Both the position numbers and the translations under genes were made by a program. From Hyphomicrobiales bacterium (GTDB lineage Bacteria > Pseudomonadota > Alphaproteobacteria > Rhizobiales > Rhizobiaceae), in assembly GCA_900473205.1 (NCBI GenBank), contig UCLB01000002.1, forward strand, positions 1 to 57,863: a DNA stretch of 57,863 nt. The letters are read 5' to 3'. Shown piece by piece: positions 8,988-16,910 of the stretch (the stretch's first letter is position 1; each line of letters opens with the position of its first letter). Below the pieces are notes generated by a model. It worked only from the letters and a program-made list of their open reading frames with translations. It was not told the origin of the DNA and ran no database searches.

Positions 8988-9003
8988 ATCATCCGTGGAT
9001 GAT
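8988..9003. repeat. Inverted repeat in the nrdJ leader
   Basis: ATCATCC and GGATGAT face each other across two bases, between the NrdR-type box and the nrdJ start. The loop is too small for a good RNA hairpin, so a protein-binding site is more likely. No known regulator was matched. Confidence 0.3.
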
Positions 9004-9038
9004 GTTCCCTCTATCTCGTGGTGATTTCGGCTGCAAGC

Positions 9039-9054
9039 ATACTATATATAGTAT
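9039..9054 (-). promoter_or_regulatory. NrdR-type box upstream of nrdJ
   Basis: ATACTATATATAGTAT is a perfect 16-bp palindrome matching the core of the NrdR consensus (acaCTATATATAGtgt) except at the outer positions. NrdR is the ATP/dATP-sensing repressor of ribonucleotide reductase genes. The site starts 157 bases upstream of the nrdJ ATG. Functional boxes usually come in pairs; only a weak ATATAT centre about 29 bases further upstream could be a partner. Confidence 0.7.
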
Positions 9055-9060
9055 TAACAG

Positions 9061-9740
9061 TTTGTTGTCGCCATATATCCCGCATTTTGTTTTGGCAGCA
9101 AAAGCCAGCTCACAGACAACCGATTGCGCTCCATCCCCTCATGGCTGGAACGCATACAAACGCGTGAACTGAAACTGATGAGAACCGAAGGTGGAACACC
9201 CGATTCCGTCGCCGCCGCAACATGAGCATTACCTTGCGGATATGCAGTGATTCCGTCAAGGCCTAGTTTGCAATCGTTTGTTAACCACAAGATATTGTGT
9301 GGCGTGGCTGTGGAAAACGGGGAAAGAAAAACCACCCATAAAATTCAGTAACTTGGATGAATTTTAGAAAGTCCGATGCCGACTACCTTACGTTACGGAG
9401 GGCCCGTTTATCGCGATTTTCTCGATTTTTTCGAGTGTGGTGTACGAGCAACAGCACCTGATTTCCACAATTGCCGGTTCACATGCAGATAGGGCTGGAC
9501 AAACGAAAAGGGGCACATCTTGCCCGAAACATCGGTCTCGCAACCACGATTTTTACAAGTGAATTTTGCGACAGATATTTCCGTGAAAAGGAGTAATCCC
9601 GATTTTGTCGAGAAAATTGGGAAATGCGCGTTAACGGCCGGGCTAGAATGGCTAGGCTCGGTTCCATTTTAGTTTCGATGGTCGCAAATGAATGCAAAAT
9701 CTGGCATTCTTCTGGTCACAACAGAGTGGAGGATACAATA
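9061..9740. other. 680-base region with no recognised gene
   Basis: This AT-rich stretch separates the nrdJ promoter from the pentapeptide-repeat gene. Short open frames exist on both strands but none has a ribosome site or recognisable product. It may hold the promoters of the two flanking genes and possibly a small RNA; I see no specific structure to support one. Confidence 0.5.
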
Positions 9741-10121
9741 ATGGCCGAGCCACAAAAAAACAGTCAGTTTGACGGCCCTCAGATGCGGGGGACGCATTAT
9801 AAGCGCGCCGATATGGCAGGCACTAATTTTGATGGAGTAAACCTCGCAGAGGCACAGTTTTACGCTGTTTTGACCAAGGCTAGATTCACCGACACCAATT
9901 TAACCGACGCGGTTTTCGACGATATCAACTTGGCAGACGCGCGCTTCAATAACGTCAATCTGTCTGGAGCCGTCATCACAAATGCCAACCTATCGCGCTT
10001 AACAATAAGCGGCGTCACATTCGCGGATTCGGACATCAAAGACGCCGACTTAACGGGAATGCGAATCAACGGTGTTCTCGTAACCGATCTGTTCGCGGTC
10101 TATGAGCAAGCGAAAACCTGA
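9741..10121 (+). CDS. Pentapeptide-repeat protein
   Basis: A 126-residue protein made largely of A(D/N)LxX-type units: FDGVNLAEAQF, FTDTNLTDAVF, FDDINLADARF, FNNVNLSGAVI and TNANLSRLTI follow each other at about residues 25-110, enough for five or so turns of a right-handed quadrilateral beta helix. Such folds mimic DNA in gyrase-protecting Qnr/MfpA proteins, but most members have no known role. Start 9741 is fixed by GGAGG seven or eight bases upstream; an upstream in-frame ATG at 9624 would add 39 residues without repeat character. No signal peptide, so probably cytoplasmic. It stands alone, convergent with gpt. Confidence 0.8.
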   Translation: MAEPQKNSQFDGPQMRGTHYKRADMAGTNFDGVNLAEAQFYAVLTKARFTDTNLTDAVFDDINLADARFNNVNLSGAVITNANLSRLTISGVTFADSDIKDADLTGMRINGVLVTDLFAVYEQAKT

Positions 10122-10184
10122 AGGCTACTTCAAATGGAGGGCCACCCGCAGACAGCCCATTCCAGTCCATGAAGCATGCGTAAA

Positions 10185-10682
10185 TCAGCCCGGTGCGCCC
10201 TTGGCGATGGGTTCCTGATAGGTGAAGCCGAGGTCCCACGGGAAATAGATCCACGTATCCTGGCTCACTTCTGTAATGAAGGTGTCGATGGTGGGGACGC
10301 CGCTTGGCTTGGCGTAGACGCAGGCAAAATGGGCCTTTGGCAGCATTTCGCGCACTTCGATGGCGGTCTTGCCGGTGTCGGTCAGGTCGTCGACGACGAG
10401 GATGCCTTCGCCTTCCTTTTCCATCAGTTCCGGTGAAATGCCCTTGAGCAGCAGCGTGTCGCCCTGATTGACGTAGTCATGGCGGGTAGCGATGCAGACG
10501 GTATCAATGAGGCGGATGTTGAGTTCGCGCGAGATGATCGCTGCCGGAACGAGGCCGCCGCGGGTGATGCAGACGATGGCCTTGAACTCCTGGTTCAGGC
10601 CGGCCAGACGCCAGGCAAGCGCACGGGCATCGCGGTGAAATTGATCCCAGGAGACGGGAAAAGCTTTATCGGGAAGGGACAT
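10185..10682 (-). CDS. gpt: Xanthine(-guanine) phosphoribosyltransferase
   Basis: At 165 residues this is the usual length of Gpt, which attaches phosphoribose from PRPP to xanthine or guanine in purine salvage. The PRPP-binding motif reads [14 protein letters not shown], and the N-terminal part has the Gpt-like [18 protein letters not shown]. The C-terminal [10 protein letters not shown] is also typical. The Shine-Dalgarno site is weak. The gene sits alone between the pentapeptide-repeat gene and a diguanylate cyclase, away from the de novo purine genes further along the window. Confidence 0.9.
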   Translation of the reverse strand: MSLPDKAFPVSWDQFHRDARALAWRLAGLNQEFKAIVCITRGGLVPAAIISRELNIRLIDTVCIATRHDYVNQGDTLLLKGISPELMEKEGEGILVVDDLTDTGKTAIEVREMLPKAHFACVYAKPSGVPTIDTFITEVSQDTWIYFPWDLGFTYQEPIAKGAPG

Positions 10683-10813
10683 GGGGTGTCTACCATCTGG
10701 TCAAAATTGTCGATGGCTTTGGCTAATAGCGGCAAGAATGCCTGAAAAGCAAGCATATCGCATAGCTCGCCAACGGGTTTCTTGCCGCATTCCTAAAAAA
10801 GAGCGTGTGCCTT

Positions 10814-11671
10814 CTACTGGTTCTTATCTACGAAAGCGCCGATGACGCGGTTTCGCCCGGCGTCCTTGGCGCGGTAGAGCGCGGTATCGGCACGGCGTAG
10901 CAATTGCTGCAGGCGCTCGCCGGGGCCAGCCTGCACCACGCCAAAGCTGCAGGTGATGCGACCATGCGGCAGCGGCTCCACATAGCTGGCCTGAAAGGCG
11001 GCGCGCAGACGCTCAGCGATTTTCAGCGCAGCTTCGCCTGACGTGCGCGGCAGGACGATACAGAATTCCTCACCGCCAATGCGGGCAGCCAGATCGTAAG
11101 GTCGCAGAGAATCCTTCACGATCTCACCGACGATCATCAAAACATTGTCGCCAGAATCATGGCCGTAATCATCATTGATCTGTTTGAAGTTATCGAGATC
11201 GAACAGAATGAGGGACAGCGGCTCCTTGGCACGCTCGGCCTGTGACTGAAGAGCAGGCACCTGCTCCGTCAGCCAGCGGCGGTTTGCCAGTCCGGTGAGA
11301 AAATCCGTGGTGGCCTGATGCTTGAGCTTCTTGGTCAGCTCCTCAACCTGAAACAACATCGACTTCGTCGCATCGGTCACTATGGCGATTTCATCTGTTC
11401 CGCTGGACTGAATTTTAAGAACGCTTTTGTCCTCCGGGTACTTCTTCAGAGCCACGGCAAGGTGGTGCAGGGGGCGAATGAAGTGCCAGATGGCGAACAG
11501 GCAGACGCCAGTGCCGACAACGGTGGCCACGAGTATAAGGCCGAAGACCGGAATAGGGCTGGTATCGAAACCAAAAAGCAGATGAACAATCAGTGCGATA
11601 AGCGGAACGTGAACGCTCAGGAAAGAAACGAGGAAAATTTTTGCGATCAGGGATCGTTGGAGCATGGGCAT
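10814..11671 (-). CDS. Membrane-bound diguanylate cyclase (GGDEF)
   Basis: A 285-residue inner-membrane protein. Two hydrophobic helices (about residues 8-30 and 42-65) are followed by a HAMP-like linker and a GGDEF domain from about 115. The active-site loop reads GGEEF (near 199), and RPYD five residues before it forms the inhibitory RxxD site, so c-di-GMP synthesis with product feedback is expected. FDLDNFKQINDDYGH supplies the metal-binding Asp. No periplasmic sensor of any size lies between the helices, so the input is unclear. The start is MPM; either Met could be used. Confidence 0.88.
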   Translation of the reverse strand: MPMLQRSLIAKIFLVSFLSVHVPLIALIVHLLFGFDTSPIPVFGLILVATVVGTGVCLFAIWHFIRPLHHLAVALKKYPEDKSVLKIQSSGTDEIAIVTDATKSMLFQVEELTKKLKHQATTDFLTGLANRRWLTEQVPALQSQAERAKEPLSLILFDLDNFKQINDDYGHDSGDNVLMIVGEIVKDSLRPYDLAARIGGEEFCIVLPRTSGEAALKIAERLRAAFQASYVEPLPHGRITCSFGVVQAGPGERLQQLLRRADTALYRAKDAGRNRVIGAFVDKNQ

Positions 11672-12114
11672 TATCCGTCGTTTTCACAGTCGTCATCCGT
11701 TACCGCCTCGGCAATGGATTATTCTCTAAAATAGCAAGATTGAAATCAGCCTCGAAAAAAAGCTATTCGATGGCGAGATGCCGGTTAACTTATGATTGGA
11801 AACTTATTTTTCAATTCCAGATATTAAATCCCATCTTATAGGCTCCTTTTTCCGATTTTGCTATTTTAAGTGGTGCGCCACTGAGGGGGGTCCTCAAAGT
11901 GCAAATAGCGCCGCCGAATTACACGCTTTTAGTGCTCAAAAACGGAGGGTCATTAAGCCGGATTCGCCGCTGTCTCGGCATGGATCAGCCGATTTCCCCT
12001 CCAAAAGCTCTTATCCACAGGCAAAATAAGCCTCTGTTTTGAATGGATAATCCTTGTTTTTCAGGGCTTCTCGCCCGGTCCGTCATTTTTTTGTCAAAAG
12101 GCGCATTTTCTTGC
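11672..12114. other. Region without a recognised gene upstream of tRNA-Glu
   Basis: About 440 bases of AT-rich sequence between the diguanylate cyclase start and the tRNA-Glu promoter. Open frames here are short and lack ribosome sites. It presumably carries the cyclase promoter (minus strand); no specific element could be singled out. Confidence 0.45.
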
Positions 12115-12143
12115 TTGCGGTATCGAAAAGCTCTGACTATAAG
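12115..12143 (+). promoter_or_regulatory. Promoter of tRNA-Glu
   Basis: TTGCGG (12115-12120) and TATAAG (12138-12143) are 17 bases apart, a good spacing for a housekeeping sigma factor. The tRNA begins 22 bases after the -10 element. Confidence 0.5.
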
Positions 12144-12165
12144 GGCGCCACACCGCAAGTGTTAC

Positions 12166-12240
12166 GCGCCCTTCGTCTATCGGTTAGGACGTCAGATTTT
12201 CATTCTGAAAAGAGGGGTTCGACTCCCCTAGGGCGTACCA
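12166..12240 (+). tRNA. tRNA-Glu (anticodon TTC)
   Basis: A 75-base cloverleaf. Acceptor GCGCCCT (12166-12172) pairs with AGGGCGT, with a G-U first pair. The anticodon stem TCAGA/TCTGA holds the loop TTTTCAT with anticodon TTC. The T arm is AGGGG-TTCGACT-CCCCT, and CCA is encoded at 12238-12240. Confidence 0.95.
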
Positions 12241-12341
12241 CTTCCTCACAAAATCCCCATTCTTCCTTGTATGTTGTTCATCGTCGTTTGCGGTCGTTGC
12301 CGTCTGCGACAGTGTTTTTTCGTGCCTGAATAGGAGGGGAT

Positions 12342-12920
12342 ATGGCGGCTCGGATCATTCTGATTGGCGGCACCTCACATGCGGGCAAATCCACGCTCGC
12401 TGCTGAGATGGCACAACGCTTGGGCTGGCGCTGCGTTTCGACAGATAGTCTTGCCCGGCATCCCGGTCGGCCATGGCGGGATGGACCCGATTTTGTGCCG
12501 CCACATGTTGTCGAACATTACCTCGACCTCAGCTTGGATGAGTTGATGCAATCGGTTCTGCGTCATTACGATTCCATGTGGGATGCTCATATTCTGCCTT
12601 TGATAAATGCGCCGGATCGTTTGGTGATGGAGGGCTCAGCCCTGCTGCCGGAAAGGATTGCGCCGTTACTCTCTGATGAGGTGAGGGCAGTTTGGCTTGT
12701 CGGGTCAGATGGTTTGATCGAGCGGCGGATCAAAGCTGAAAGCGATTACGAAAATAGGGATGCAAGCGGTCGAGTGCTTATCGACACGTTCACGGTCAGG
12801 GCGCAGGCGTTCAATCGCTTCATTGCCGATGAGGTCGCTCGCCTGAAACTTCCGAAAATCGATGTTGCAGCGGAAGACTTGTCAGCGCAGTTGTCCGCTG
12901 CCCTTCACGTCTCAATCTGA
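12342..12920 (+). CDS. P-loop kinase-like protein of unknown substrate
   Basis: A 192-residue protein with a Walker A motif at the very N-terminus (GGTSHAGKST, residues 9-18), a likely substrate-binding Asp in CVSTDSLAR, and an Arg-rich lid-like segment around GSDGLIERRIKAES. This is the architecture of small nucleotide or metabolite kinases. Annotated relatives are usually called AAA-family ATPase or phosphoglycerate-kinase-like; I cannot name the substrate. ATG 12342 follows AGGAGGGGAT. The next gene, a VOC protein, starts about 90 bases on the same strand and may be cotranscribed. Confidence 0.7.
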   Translation: MAARIILIGGTSHAGKSTLAAEMAQRLGWRCVSTDSLARHPGRPWRDGPDFVPPHVVEHYLDLSLDELMQSVLRHYDSMWDAHILPLINAPDRLVMEGSALLPERIAPLLSDEVRAVWLVGSDGLIERRIKAESDYENRDASGRVLIDTFTVRAQAFNRFIADEVARLKLPKIDVAAEDLSAQLSAALHVSI

Positions 12921-13006
12921 CACCCGGCCAAATACGGGTTGAGTTTCGCAGTTGACCCGGCGCGCGAGAACGCGATTGTAGCACTGGCATCTTGGAGGAG
13001 ATATCA

Positions 13007-13450
13007 GTGACATCAGGCATACCGTTTTCCCTTGTCGGCATCGACCACGTCGTTCTTTTGGTTGATGACATGGACAAGGCGCTTCGTTTTTATCATGAGG
13101 TTTTGGGTTGCCGTCCCGGCTATACCTATCCAGCGCTTGGCATGGAGCAGGTGTGGTGCGGAGCATCGCTTATCGTTTTGTGGGATATTACGCATCCGGG
13201 CGGGCAGAAGGCGGCACCGCCGGTGGCGGGTGGGCGTAATGTGGACCACATCTGCATCGCGACTGGCCCTTTCGAGCATGATGTACTGCGGGCGCATCTG
13301 GAAAGCCACGGCGTGGAAATCCATCGTGAGGCCATGCATGGCGGCGCGCGGGGCATGGGCCACTCCTTCTATATATACGACCCCTTCGGCAACATGCTGG
13401 AGATCAAGGGACCGGCGGAATATCCGGACGGGCGATCTGCTGCTGGCTAA
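13007..13450 (+). CDS. VOC-family (glyoxalase/dioxygenase fold) protein
   Basis: The 147-residue protein is built of two beta-alpha-beta-beta-beta modules. Expected metal ligands are visible: His in GIDHVVLLV, His in VDHICIA and Glu in FGNMLEIKG. Members include glyoxalase I and ring-cleaving dioxygenases; the single-domain size fits many lyase/isomerase-like VOC proteins and no substrate can be assigned. GTG 13007 was chosen because GGAGG (12994-12998) lies eight bases upstream; an in-frame TTG at 12992 would place that site inside the gene. Confidence 0.8.
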   Translation: MTSGIPFSLVGIDHVVLLVDDMDKALRFYHEVLGCRPGYTYPALGMEQVWCGASLIVLWDITHPGGQKAAPPVAGGRNVDHICIATGPFEHDVLRAHLESHGVEIHREAMHGGARGMGHSFYIYDPFGNMLEIKGPAEYPDGRSAAG

Positions 13451-13543
13451 CCCTGTGGCGAACACGGTTTCATGATGGGGCGGCATGCAACCGCGAAGCT
13501 GGAATGGCGTTGTTCTGAAAACAGAATTAACGGAGCATTAACC

Positions 13544-14074
13544 ATGTCCAGTTTCCTTCGCCCACTTGCCGCCACGCTGGCCTTTTGCGGGCTCAGCGCA
13601 TGTCTCGTTCAAGAGGCGAAAGCCGAAACAACGGTCGTGCCCACACAGATGTCGCACTATCAGGGCAAATGGCTGGAGATTGGCCGCACGCCGATGCGTT
13701 TGACGGATGGCTGCGTCGCTGGCTTCACTATCTATAAGAAGGGTGCCGCGCCCAACGAGGTAATGGTGCAGGATGGCTGCCGCGAAGGAACGCCCCAAGG
13801 CAAACTCAAAACCATCGAAGGCATCGGCACGCTGACAGACTACAAGGCGACGAACGCAAAGCTGCGGGTGCGATATCCGCTGTTCATCACCTTCAATTAT
13901 TGGGTCCGCTATCAGTCACCCGACCGAAGCTGGTTCATCAGTTCCAACCCTGACATGACCAATCTTTGGATCTATTCCCGCAAAGTGCCATCCAAGAGCA
14001 GGCTGGCGGTGATGGTGAAGAAGGCTGAAGAGCTTGGCTATGATACGAGCAAGCTGGAATTTCCGAAGTTCTGA
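13544..14074 (+). CDS. Lipocalin-like lipoprotein (Blc type)
   Basis: A 176-residue exported protein. The signal peptide ends in the lipobox LSAC at about residues 15-18 (after TLAFCG), so the mature protein should be lipid-anchored. The lipocalin signature GKWLEIGRTP comes first; the second conserved region, NYWVRYQSPDRSWF to LWIYSRK, comes near 130-150. Blc-type lipocalins bind lipids or membrane breakdown products at the outer membrane. ATG 13544 follows CGGAG; an upstream in-frame ATG at 13472 would bury the signal peptide. A strong terminator lies 20 bases after the stop. Confidence 0.85.
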   Translation: MSSFLRPLAATLAFCGLSACLVQEAKAETTVVPTQMSHYQGKWLEIGRTPMRLTDGCVAGFTIYKKGAAPNEVMVQDGCREGTPQGKLKTIEGIGTLTDYKATNAKLRVRYPLFITFNYWVRYQSPDRSWFISSNPDMTNLWIYSRKVPSKSRLAVMVKKAEELGYDTSKLEFPKF

Positions 14075-14094
14075 TATTGGACTTAGATCTGAAC

Positions 14095-14125
14095 AAAAAT
14101 GCCTGCGGAGACGCAGGCATTTTTG
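14095..14125 (+). terminator. Intrinsic terminator of the lipocalin gene
   Basis: GCCTGCG/CGCAGGC extended by AT-rich flanks, loop GAGA, followed by TTTTTGTTT. The poly-A before the stem makes it usable in both directions. Confidence 0.85.
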
Positions 14126-14252
14126 TTTATGGTGTCGGGTTCGAGTGGTGTTTGCCTCGCGAAAAGATTCTCTTTGGAGCGAGGACTTTGTCTGACTGTA
14201 CGGGCTCATTGAAGATGGAAAGAGACAACGTCGCGTCTCAAGACTAGTCCAT

Positions 14253-14284
14253 ACAAAAATGCCCGCGTTTCCGCGGGCATTTCC
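14253..14284 (-). terminator. Intrinsic terminator of the downstream membrane-protein gene
   Basis: AAATGCCCGCG and CGCGGGCATTT form an 11-bp stem with a TTTC loop. On the minus strand the stem is followed by TTTTTGTAT, about 20 bases after the stop of the gene ending at 14305. Confidence 0.85.
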
Positions 14285-14304
14285 AGTCGGTAAGGCGCAA
14301 GCCG

Positions 14305-15204
14305 TTATTCAACGATTGTTTCGCGGCGGCGCTCTGTGTGGGCAGCACCCATGTTGCCGCCGAAGAGGGCGGCGACGGCGCCGAGGAGCAGGGCGCCGAA
14401 GGCGACGTAAGAGCCGGTGGAGACTGCTGTCGCGGTTGCCTGAGCAGCTTCCGTTGCGCGGGTCTTGGCCTGTTCCACGGCCTGCTTATACTGGGTCTCA
14501 TATTGGGCGACCTGCTGGCGGGCCTGATCGACCGGGATACCCTGTGCGCGTGCGAGAGCATCGGCGGCGCGGTTGCGGGCATCGTCTGCCTGAGCCTGAT
14601 CGCCTGTCAATGCTGCGCGAACGGCGCTGACGGCTGCATCGCGCAGAGCCTGCGGATCATTCCCGCCGCTTGCTTCACGAATACGCTGTTCGATCGTGGA
14701 AACCGGATCGCTGGCATTGGCAAGCGAAGGTGCTGCGGCTGTCGCTGCGGTGGCAATGGTGGAGCCGGCACCTGAGAAAACGCTGGTTACGCCGGAAAAT
14801 GCGCCGCCGACCAGTGCACCGACCGATGTGGTCAGAAGGTAGAAGACGACGAGCGTGGTGACCGCCCAGGAGGTCAAACCATGCAGAGCGCCTGTGGAGC
14901 GGACGACGCGACCGGACATACGGCTGGCAACGTAAGCGCCGATGAAGGCTGCGATAATGCCGCTGACGATCATCCAGATGACCGAGCCCATGGAAAGCGA
15001 TGCGGCGGTGGGCGTGTCGTTCTGTGCAGGGTCGATAACCCCTGCGCCGATGGCAAGACCCAGAAGGTTCAACAGCAGGTGCAGGGAAAGGGCGATTGCC
15101 ACACCGGCAAACACGCCGCCCCAGGAAATATTCGTAACAGAGTCCCGCGCTACAGGAGCGTAAACGCCTGCCGTGGATGCCGCATATCTTGTCTGATCAG
15201 TCAT
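14305..15204 (-). CDS. Multi-pass membrane protein with Ala/Gln-rich helical segment
   Basis: A 299-residue protein. Three transmembrane helices lie at about 28-55, 72-95 and 110-135, then a hydrophilic Ala/Asp/Gln-rich helical stretch (about 150-255, with VDQARQQVAQYETQYKQ), then a last helix near 265-285 (YVAFGALLLGAVAALF). The N-terminal half resembles small YrzE/TIGR04086-like membrane proteins; rhizobial relatives are often labelled PhnA-like, without evidence for phosphonate metabolism. Start 15204 is set by AGGAGA seven bases upstream rather than a further ATG at 15222. The middle segment may form a coiled coil. Function unknown. Confidence 0.7.
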   Translation of the reverse strand: MTDQTRYAASTAGVYAPVARDSVTNISWGGVFAGVAIALSLHLLLNLLGLAIGAGVIDPAQNDTPTAASLSMGSVIWMIVSGIIAAFIGAYVASRMSGRVVRSTGALHGLTSWAVTTLVVFYLLTTSVGALVGGAFSGVTSVFSGAGSTIATAATAAAPSLANASDPVSTIEQRIREASGGNDPQALRDAAVSAVRAALTGDQAQADDARNRAADALARAQGIPVDQARQQVAQYETQYKQAVEQAKTRATEAAQATATAVSTGSYVAFGALLLGAVAALFGGNMGAAHTERRRETIVE

Positions 15205-15385
15205 TTTGATCTCCTGTAACACACGCGGGTTCGCGTTGTGCCACTGAAACGGGCAGAATATGCCTTTGTTCCGCGCTAAAACAGGAAAATCTAATTGTTT
15301 TTCAGTCGATTCCGGATTCGATATAGTCGAATTAATTCAACCATTTGTGGAGATTTATTAAAATGACGCCAAGGCGCGAAAAAGC

Positions 15386-16258
15386 TTAGCGCACAATTGG
15401 TTTGCGCAGCCTTCCGGCAGCATCCTGAATATATTGCCACGCCACGCGTCCAGACCTTCCGCCACGGGTCGTTGCCCATTCCAGCGCCTCTCGGTGCAGC
15501 GTTTCGCGCGACAGGCGGAGATCGAAATAGTCGGCATAACCATCGATCATCGTCAGGTAATCATCCTGGCTGCATTTGTGGAAACCGAGCCACAGACCGA
15601 AGCGATCCGAAAGCGAGACTTTCTCTTCCACCGCTTCAGACGGATTGATGGCTGTCGATTGCTCATTCTCCATCATGTGGCGCGGCAGCAGGTGTCGGCG
15701 GTTTGAGGTGGCGTAGAAGAGAACATTGTCCGGTCTGCCTTCGATGCCGCCATCGAGCGCTGCCTTGAGAGACTTATAGGCAGTGTCGTCATGGTCGAAG
15801 GAGAGATCGTCGCAGAAGAGAATGACGCGCTGATCGGATGATTTCAGAATGTCCAACAGGGCAGGGAGGGTGTGGATGTCCTCGCGGTGGACTTCCACCA
15901 GCTTCAAAGCCGCGCCGCTTGCGGTACGCACGTCTTCGTGAACAGCCTTGACCAGCGACGACTTGCCCATGCCACGCGCGCCCCACAAAAGCACATTATT
16001 AGCAGCATAGCCTTCGGCAAAGCGCAAAGTGTTTTCGTGAAGGATGTCGCGGACATGATCCACGCCGCGAATGAGTTGAAGGGCAACGCGGTTTGGGCGT
16101 GGCACTGGCTGAAGCCAGGCATTGACGGGAACCCAGACGAAGCAATCGGCGCTATTCCAGTCGTTTACAGCGGGAGCGGGGCCTGCGAGGCGTTCAAGGG
16201 CGGCCGCAAGGCGGCGAACTTCGGAAAGCAGAGCCAGGTTTGTTTCTTCCGGTGTCAT
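15386..16258 (-). CDS. DUF815-family ATP-binding protein
   Basis: This 290-residue protein has an N-terminal helical region (ETNLALLSEVRRLAAALERL) and an AAA-type core: Walker A in GARGMGKSSL, Walker B in VILFCDDLSF, and the sensor-like FYATSNRRHLLP. This matches DUF815, a conserved family of predicted ATPases whose client is unknown. It ends with an Arg-rich helix (RGGRSGRVAWQYIQDAAGRLR). ATG 16258 is preceded by AGGAG eight bases upstream; the in-frame ATG at 16279 lies before that site. It is divergent from yajC, with about 230 bases between. Confidence 0.85.
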   Translation of the reverse strand: MTPEETNLALLSEVRRLAAALERLAGPAPAVNDWNSADCFVWVPVNAWLQPVPRPNRVALQLIRGVDHVRDILHENTLRFAEGYAANNVLLWGARGMGKSSLVKAVHEDVRTASGAALKLVEVHREDIHTLPALLDILKSSDQRVILFCDDLSFDHDDTAYKSLKAALDGGIEGRPDNVLFYATSNRRHLLPRHMMENEQSTAINPSEAVEEKVSLSDRFGLWLGFHKCSQDDYLTMIDGYADYFDLRLSRETLHREALEWATTRGGRSGRVAWQYIQDAAGRLRKPIVR

Positions 16259-16491
16259 CTCAATGTCTCCTGCAAACATTCAAGGCTGCGCTTCGCACTG
16301 TATGGAGGCGGCACAACAATAGAATTTCTGCGGGTTAGCATGGCGTTTATCGCCTTGAAAGGTTATGAGGCGTGGAAACGGTACGGCGTACTGTCTGTGT
16401 CTGTTGCATTCTAGGGGATCGCAACTATATTCCGGCGGCTTGAAAGCTGGCCAGTGGCTAAGACTGTGCCCGAAAATCTGAGGAGTTCTTT

Positions 16492-16848
16492 ATGTTCATT
16501 AGCCAAGCGTTTGCCCAGGATGCGGCAGGCACACCATCTGCATTCGGGTCTGGCCTTGAGATGCTTTTCCTGTTTGCCCCGCTGATGGTGGTCTGGTATT
16601 TTTTCCTGATCCGTCCGCAGCGCGCGCAGCTGAAGAAGCGTCAGGAAACGCTGACGGCCATTCGCCGTGGTGATCAGGTCGTTCTCGGCGGCGGCATCGT
16701 CGGCAAGGTGACCAAGGTCATCGACGACAACGAGCTGGAAGTCGAAATCGCCGAAGGCGTCAAGGTCCGTGCATCGCGCAGCTACATTGCCGAAGTACGC
16801 GTCAAGGGCGAGCCGGTGAAGACCGAAGCGCCTGCAAACGCCAAGTAA
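16492..16848 (+). CDS. yajC: Sec translocon accessory subunit YajC
   Basis: A 118-residue inner-membrane protein with one helix (GLEMLFLFAPLMVVWYFFLI, about residues 19-40) followed by the family hallmark RPQRAQLKKRQETL and a cytoplasmic beta domain (GDQVVLGGGIVGKV). YajC associates with SecDF and YidC at the SecYEG channel. A GAGGAG site precedes the ATG. The secDF gene begins 62 bases downstream, the conserved arrangement in alphaproteobacteria. Confidence 0.95.
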   Translation: MFISQAFAQDAAGTPSAFGSGLEMLFLFAPLMVVWYFFLIRPQRAQLKKRQETLTAIRRGDQVVLGGGIVGKVTKVIDDNELEVEIAEGVKVRASRSYIAEVRVKGEPVKTEAPANAK

Positions 16849-16910
16849 TAATAAGCAGGTTGCGGCAAACGCAGCCTGGGTTCTGACACCCAACCTTGAC
16901 CGAGACCTAA

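Noticed and set aside
5178..9002. A 1274-codon open frame opposite nrdJ
   Set aside because: It mirrors the codon structure of nrdJ (high third-position GC), has no recognisable domain and no ribosome site; nrdJ is unmistakable.
8883..9038. Cobalamin riboswitch in the nrdJ leader
   Set aside because: A B12 box and the expected long conserved fold were looked for and not recognised; the NrdR-type palindrome explains regulation better.
9068..9083. Second NrdR box
   Set aside because: Only the ATATAT centre matches and the flanks are not symmetric, so it is not listed as a site.
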